Shown one piece after another: positions 4,229 to 5,975 of a stretch of DNA of 5,975 nt. Under the pieces are notes generated by a model. It was not told where the DNA came from. It was given only the letters and a program-made list of their open reading frames with translations, and did not search any database. The stretch's first letter is position 1, and each line of letters opens with the position of its first letter. This DNA is from Thioalkalivibrio sp. (GTDB lineage: Bacteria > Pseudomonadota > Gammaproteobacteria > Ectothiorhodospirales > Ectothiorhodospiraceae), in the NCBI GenBank assembly GCA_003563455.1, contig PWRV01000117.1, positions 1-5,975 on the forward strand, read 5' to 3'. A program made the position numbers and the translations under genes.

Positions 4229-5975
4229 CTAGATGTGATCCCTCGGGATAGTCTCGTCCCAGGACAGGCAGCACACCCGCTTATCGCCCTCGTAGGCGTC
4301 CAATTCGGCCCGGAGGTAGAAATTGTTCTGGTCGGAGGTAAGGCAGATATAGGTGCGCGTCCTCACCTTCCAGTCACCGCGTTCCAACGTACGGGTCCAT
4401 TCGGTGGTGCCCCTCACGCTGGTGAAATCACCGGTATTGGCGCAATATTTCTCCAGCGCGCGGGTGCCAACGGTCAGGCCGATATCTTCGAAGCGGAACA
4501 GGCCGCGATCGTCGATCACCTCGAGTTCGGACCGCCGCTCGGCAAGATCGCTATGCACCAGCCAGCGGTGTGCCGCCGGTTCATAGACGGTCTTGCGCGG
4601 CGGTGGCGCGCAGACCGGCGGATCGAATTGCGCTTCCGGAGTGCCGCCCACATTCTTCTTCCGGCAGGGCAGGACGATCCGGCTCTTTCCCGAAAAGACC
4701 GTAAGCCTGGTGCATTCCGGCGGCGTCCAGGCGAGCGGCCAGTAGACGGTTGAGACCGAGACCCGGATCCGGTGGCCCTTCGGGAAGCGCTGCGCGATAT
4801 GGTTGAGCGGAACCTCGACGCGGTACCGCTTGCCCGGCTCCAATGGCTCGGGATTCTCGGGGCTGTCGCGATGGGTGAGATTCAGCAATCCATAGCTTAC
4901 CCGCGTGATCTGGTGGTCGGGCAGGAAGTCCGACAGGCGAATCGCCACCATGGCAATGGGCTGGTTGCTCTCCAGCTCCACCTCGGCGACCGGCTGGCCG
5001 AGGATTTCGATATCCTCCTCGAGCTCGTGGGTCTGAAAGATCAGCCCGCCACCGTCTTCCGATCGCTGGTCGCCGGCGAGATCCGGGCCGTTGGCGTAGG
5101 AGCACCATTTGCCGGCAAACAGGCCGAGCGTGACCGGGGATTGGACCTCGAGGCCTATCTCCTCGGTCCCGGTGTCGTCGTCTTCCGTGATCAAGCGGCG
5201 GCAGGTGGCGAACACGAGTGCCCTGTGCTCGATATCCGGGCTCGGCCAGTCCCTCTCGACCACCCAGCGACCCTTGCGATATTCGTATTGCGGGTTGGGT
5301 GGAGCGGAGTCCTGCATGTAGGCGCACAGTCGGTTTTCCTTCCCCAGGCCCCGGTCCTCGCCCTTCAGCCAGTGATCCCACCAGTTGAGAAGCTCTCCGA
5401 GAAAATCAATAGCCGGGCCCGGTTTGCCGATATGCGGGTACGTGTGGCCCCACGGCCCGACGAGGCCTTTTCGCGGCACATCGAGATTTTCGAGCAGACG
5501 AAAGACGGTGTTGGTATAGCCATCCGCCCAGCCCGAGACGGCGAAGACCGGGACCTTGATGTCCTCGTAGCACTCGGCCACCGAACCGTGGCGCCAGTAG
5601 GGATCGCGGCGCTGGTGCTGAAGCCATTTTTTCAGCCAGAGCCCCGAACCCTCAAGACGCTCGATCCACATCTGCTTCCAGCGGTCGCCGACGAGAACCG
5701 GATCGGGCGGCATTGTATTGTAGGAGAACATGACGCCGGCCCAGGACAGATTGTCGCCCAGCAGCGTTCCACCCATATGGTGGATGTCGTCTGTATACCG
5801 GTCGTCGCTGGAGCAGACAGTGACGATCGCCTTGAGCGGCTCGGGCTGCATGGCCGCGATCATCAGCGCGTTGAAGCCACCCCAGCTGATGCCCATCATG
5901 CCGATATTGCCGTCGCACCAGTCCTGCTCGGCGAGCCACTCGATGGCCGCAACACCATCGTTGAGTTCACTCTGC
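4229..5975 (-). CDS. CocE/NonD-type (S15 / X-Pro dipeptidyl-peptidase-like) serine hydrolase, 5' end outside window
   Basis: The frame is open to the window edge and gives 581 residues ending in TAG at 4229-4231. The family normally has about 100 more residues before this point. Numbering from the first full codon (5974), the nucleophile elbow GISWGG places Ser30. The catalytic Asp is Asp151 in SGWADGYTN, and the His is His177 in PWGHTYPH. The spacing resembles cocaine esterase. The alpha/beta-hydrolase part with its helical cap runs to about residue 205. A beta-rich PepX C-terminal (jelly-roll) domain spans about 280-435, and about 145 extra residues follow, ending in SWDETIPRDHI. Upstream residues continue the fold (AIEWLAEQDWCDGNIGMMG), so the ATG at 5899 is internal. 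Members cleave esters or amides of acylated substrates; the natural substrate cannot be read from the sequence. No signal peptide can be judged because the N-terminus is missing. Confidence 0.93.
   Translation of the reverse strand, partial: QSELNDGVAAIEWLAEQDWCDGNIGMMGISWGGFNALMIAAMQPEPLKAIVTVCSSDDRYTDDIHHMGGTLLGDNLSWAGVMFSYNTMPPDPVLVGDRWKQMWIERLEGSGLWLKKWLQHQRRDPYWRHGSVAECYEDIKVPVFAVSGWADGYTNTVFRLLENLDVPRKGLVGPWGHTYPHIGKPGPAIDFLGELLNWWDHWLKGEDRGLGKENRLCAYMQDSAPPNPQYEYRKGRWVVERDWPSPDIEHRALVFATCRRLITEDDDTGTEEIGLEVQSPVTLGLFAGKWCSYANGPDLAGDQRSEDGGGLIFQTHELEEDIEILGQPVAEVELESNQPIAMVAIRLSDFLPDHQITRVSYGLLNLTHRDSPENPEPLEPGKRYRVEVPLNHIAQRFPKGHRIRVSVSTVYWPLAWTPPECTRLTVFSGKSRIVLPCRKKNVGGTPEAQFDPPVCAPPPRKTVYEPAAHRWLVHSDLAERRSELEVIDDRGLFRFEDIGLTVGTRALEKYCANTGDFTSVRGTTEWTRTLERGDWKVRTRTYICLTSDQNNFYLRAELDAYEGDKRVCCLSWDETIPRDHI

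Noticed and set aside
4581..5381. A 266-codon minus-strand frame inside the hydrolase
   Set aside because: It is Arg/Gly/Pro-rich and lies in another frame of a gene with clear catalytic motifs, so it is a shadow frame.

Overview
The window looks like chromosomal DNA of a GC-rich proteobacterium. The coding frames have strongly G/C-biased third positions, the proton-pumping pyrophosphatase is of the K+-independent type common in proteobacteria, and a stem-loop of REP-like character lies between two genes. A gammaproteobacterium is my best guess, mainly from the look of that palindrome. The sequence alone does not prove it.

Layout, left to right. Positions 3-50 (+) appear to be the last codons of an upstream gene, followed six bases later by a TerB-like helical protein (57-509, +). 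A 246-base gap with no convincing gene separates it from a convergent minus-strand group. In transcription order that group is a membrane-bound H+-translocating pyrophosphatase (3788-1731), an unannotated 51-codon small ORF (1681-1526), and an unrecognised 255-aa soluble protein (1523-756). The small ORF ends two bases before the 255-aa gene, whose Shine-Dalgarno lies inside the small ORF, so the two look translationally coupled. A 437-base non-coding stretch (3792-4228) lies upstream of the pyrophosphatase. It holds a hairpin that would mask the pyrophosphatase ribosome-binding site, an A9/T9 tract, a bulged 12-bp stem-loop, and a 24-bp imperfect inverted repeat of REP/MITE type. The right end is a CocE/NonD-type serine hydrolase on the minus strand (5975-4229), whose N-terminus lies outside the window.

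Functionally, the pyrophosphatase would couple hydrolysis of biosynthetic PPi to proton export. The 255-aa protein and small ORF are probably in its transcription unit, but nothing in their sequences names a role. The hydrolase and the TerB-like gene have no evident functional tie to it. I see no CRISPR array, tRNA, rRNA, intact transposase or phage gene. The points most worth a second look are the masked ribosome-binding site of the pyrophosphatase, the coupled small ORF with its unknown partner, and the REP-like palindrome.
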